From assembly GCA_002751075.1 (NCBI GenBank), contig NAOQ01000031.1:56444-120443 (forward strand): DNA of 64,000 nt. The letters run 5' to 3'. This document shows, piece after piece, positions 61,811-64,000 of this stretch. Under the pieces are notes generated by a model. The model did no database searches. It saw only the letters and a program-made list of their open reading frames with translations, and was not told the DNA's origin. The DNA comes from Ichthyophonus hoferi. Its lineage: Eukaryota > Opisthokonta > Ichthyosporea > Ichthyophonida > Ichthyophonidae. Numbering within the stretch: position 1 is the first letter of the stretch; each line of letters starts with the position of its first letter. Both the position numbers and the translations under genes were made by a program.

Positions 61811-63279
61811 TAGAGACTATGACCAAAAACAAGAGAAAACTCGGAGGAAATATAAAAAACAGCAACTAGTAGCGTATTGTCACGTACAACACAGTATACA
61901 CATACTCTTAATACCACAGGTATTGTAGATATCCATCTTCGCTGATATGGAAGGTTCCAATAGATGACGGAATAAAATACAGATACCAAGATTGCAGTTA
62001 AGCTGCAATTTTAAAAAAAAACAAGATTACCCTACGAATCAATTCATCACCCGATTTGTCGATCAAGGTCAGATTCAGATTTCAATATAGATCTGTATTT
62101 TATTTTACCCGACTGTTATCACCATACAGCGTCAAATGAACATGACAATGTATATAAAATATACAGTAATTTTATAATTAAATCAATAAATAAATAAATA
62201 ATAATATTTTTTTATTTAATAGATAAATCACTCCAATATATATTTATAATATAAAAAAATGATATAGATATATAGGTACGTACTTACTCATTATCCATAC
62301 AATATCACCAGATGATAACGGAATTGCGTTCATTGGCAGAAGGCTTGACAAGCACATCAAAAATAGAATGATTGGCAGGATATATATATATCGTAGTGGA
62401 GTATTACTTACAAAAAATGAGTGGAAATTTTAAAATACATATTGGATAAAGCAAACACAATAGAGTAAATATAAATGTTCACGCAAGCAGAGGAGATATT
62501 TTTATATCCCACCCACAACTTGGCGGTGTCAAAGTACGTAATTTAACGGGAGGAAGCATATGTCGTGCTAATAATGCTGTATCACATTTACTTTACACCG
62601 CAATACATAAAGCTGGGAGATAGCAGATTAATTTGAATCGATTATGTCATTTTCGTTGAGCAAATTGATTGCGCATACGATCTTGTAACAGTAGATATAC
62701 ATTATTTGATAATTGTAATATTGTACTTATTGTCAGAGAAATATCGATATATTCACAGTGGTTTTCACGTATACAACTTATAGCATTGGTGTATCTGAAA
62801 ATCATGTTAAAACAGAAATATTTGATTAATTTAGGAGTTTCTTTCTATAGGAATAATAGCGTAATATGATCGTCATGACGTGATTAAAAATTAAACTGAC
62901 CAATAATAAGGGAGATATTATCCTGTATTTTCCTGGCTCTGGACAAAAAAAGCAATTATCCTAAAATTATAGAGGGATTACACTGCTAGCCCGGTATATT
63001 TGTATTACAACCGTATCGTATTATTATGTGATTACGATTGACTATGGGGCAAGAAATACTATTTATTGGATAGCGCTAATCTATTGTTTTTTCATGGTAT
63101 CGTCATTCCATGGTATCCATTGGCTAAAAATCACATCTTGGTATGTGGTGTACTCCCGCTTTCTCATCATACACATATATATACCAAGTTCATAATGTAG
63201 GTTACTTCACAGAGCTGTAATTATTACTTTTGCTTTTTTTCTTTGTAATTCGTTTAAACGCTATAAATTTAATTTAGGT
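61811..63279. other. Intergenic with repeat traces
   Basis: Bases 62780-62850 repeat 1318-1390. The rest is AT-rich without supported exons; the last 200 bases should include the promoter or 5' non-coding part of the small gene at 63280. Confidence 0.45.
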
Positions 63280-63543
63280 ATGGCTTTATTAGCTTCAGCA
63301 AGTATGTCATACCTACCTGAGGCAGGACGGCCTATGTCTCTTCCCGGTATGCGACCAACACGCCAGGTATCTTTTAATGACTCTGTGACTGAGTTTCCTA
63401 CATATGAGAAATATTCCAACTTTTTCTCTGAATACGACAGGCGACCTATTACCCGACAGAAGTACATGTCAGACAGAGAGGTGAAAAATATAGTTAAGGA
63501 CCTGCAGGAGCTAAGAGATGAACTTTTCCCAGACACGCACTGA
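63280..63543 (+). CDS. Small conserved-looking protein of 87 residues, function unknown
   Basis: A single uninterrupted frame from ATG at 63280 to TGA at 63541-63543, GC-richer than its surroundings and clearly protein-like: Met/Pro-rich start (MSYLPEAGRPMSLPGMRPT), a RQVSFNDSVTEFP stretch and a charged, probably helical C-terminus (KNIVKDLQELRDELFPD). RQVSF fits the RVxF docking motif for protein phosphatase 1, which is often followed by acidic residues as here; this is a short motif and may be chance. An acceptor-like TTTAATTTAG lies two bases before the ATG, so the first exon may be non-coding, or the frame could be an exon of a longer gene. The reverse strand is also open, but its composition is less convincing. 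Not recognised as a named family. Confidence 0.6.
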   Translation: MALLASASMSYLPEAGRPMSLPGMRPTRQVSFNDSVTEFPTYEKYSNFFSEYDRRPITRQKYMSDREVKNIVKDLQELRDELFPDTH

Positions 63544-64000
63544 GTGATTGAAAAATTACCTTGCTATTATAATTTATTAGCACTACATAGTATGGGTAGT
63601 CGACCTTTTCCCTACGAGGTTTGCTAACCTGATGAGAAAACGAATGATAAGAGCAATTTGGTTTACCAAATTTGTTTACCATGTAAAGCGTGCCGTTGTG
63701 GAACGTATGCCTGTTTGTATCTTTTGACTAGATCACGTATATAATATAGAGGCGTCTGATGGAGCAGAGCACACATGAATGTAATATGTAGAATCATGCT
63801 GAGTTAGGACGCGAACAATACTAAAAAAAATATACGCTTATGAATAGTGTCGAGTCGACATAACGAATTAAAATGACTAGCGAACATGATAATCAACCTA
63901 TATATAACGGGAAAATAGTACGGGAGTCAAATATAACGTTACAAGGTTTGATTTCTATTTCGGTGTTTAGTCAATGAGATCATCTGGCATGAATCTGCTA
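63544..64000. other. 3' flank, nothing recognised
   Basis: No coding signal. No AATAAA lies close to the stop; the nearest A-rich signals are weak. Confidence 0.4.

Noticed and set aside
1-64000. CRISPR arrays, bacterial operons or integrated bacterial genes
   Set aside because: No spaced direct repeats of that kind; all recognised genes have eukaryotic introns.

Overview
The window is nuclear DNA from a eukaryote with an AT-rich genome. Host genes carry many short GT-AG introns full of TA, TACA and GATA type microsatellites. Calcium-binding EGF-like exons (DIDE/DINE starts, exon phases 1-1) at 32.4-33.1 kb, and animal-like versions of ATP synthase subunit d and Rab GDI, point to an animal or close relative. 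A sponge-like genome is my guess, inferred from compact genes, AT-rich introns and EGF exons; nothing in the window proves the species.

Layout, left to right. The window opens on the last exon of an unknown plus-strand gene (81-264). A repeat-rich stretch follows to 4.5 kb. Three minus-strand genes come next: a mitochondrial ATP synthase subunit d (4723-6745), Rab GDP dissociation inhibitor (7691-11763) and a secreted GDSL-type hydrolase with a long acidic repeat-bearing N-terminal region (14286-19604). A 475-base assembly gap lies at 12960-13434 between copies of the same 55-base sequence. After an AT-rich desert there is a serine-rich plus-strand phosphoprotein gene (24624-27192), an X-box-like site (27711-27725) and a minus-strand four-helix membrane protein (28735-30780). 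A decayed EGF-type gene (about 31.5-35.3 kb) is broken up by repeats. A Copia-type retroelement fossil (35.8-39.9 kb) is itself interrupted by hairpins and by an opposite-strand Copia piece. Then come galactose mutarotase (40697-46374, minus) and mitochondrial Mn superoxide dismutase (50056-53349, plus). The right 10 kb is almost all dispersed repeats, with one small plus-strand gene at 63280-63543.

The intact genes are ordinary housekeeping genes and do not form a pathway: ATP synthesis and superoxide removal in mitochondria, Rab recycling in the cytosol, sugar mutarotation, and a secreted esterase. The exon structures of GDI, SOD2, mutarotase, GDSL, ATP synthase d, the membrane protein and the Ser-rich gene were worked out base by base, and reading phase is kept at every junction given.

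The least explained part is two families of dispersed repeats. Family A (about 0.9-1.2 kb, ends TGTTG...CAACA) has around ten copies or pieces, several sharing a conserved peptide. Family B (about 0.8 kb) has four related copies of a short Ser/Asp-rich peptide. A piece of family A supplies the stop codon and final residues of the mutarotase gene.
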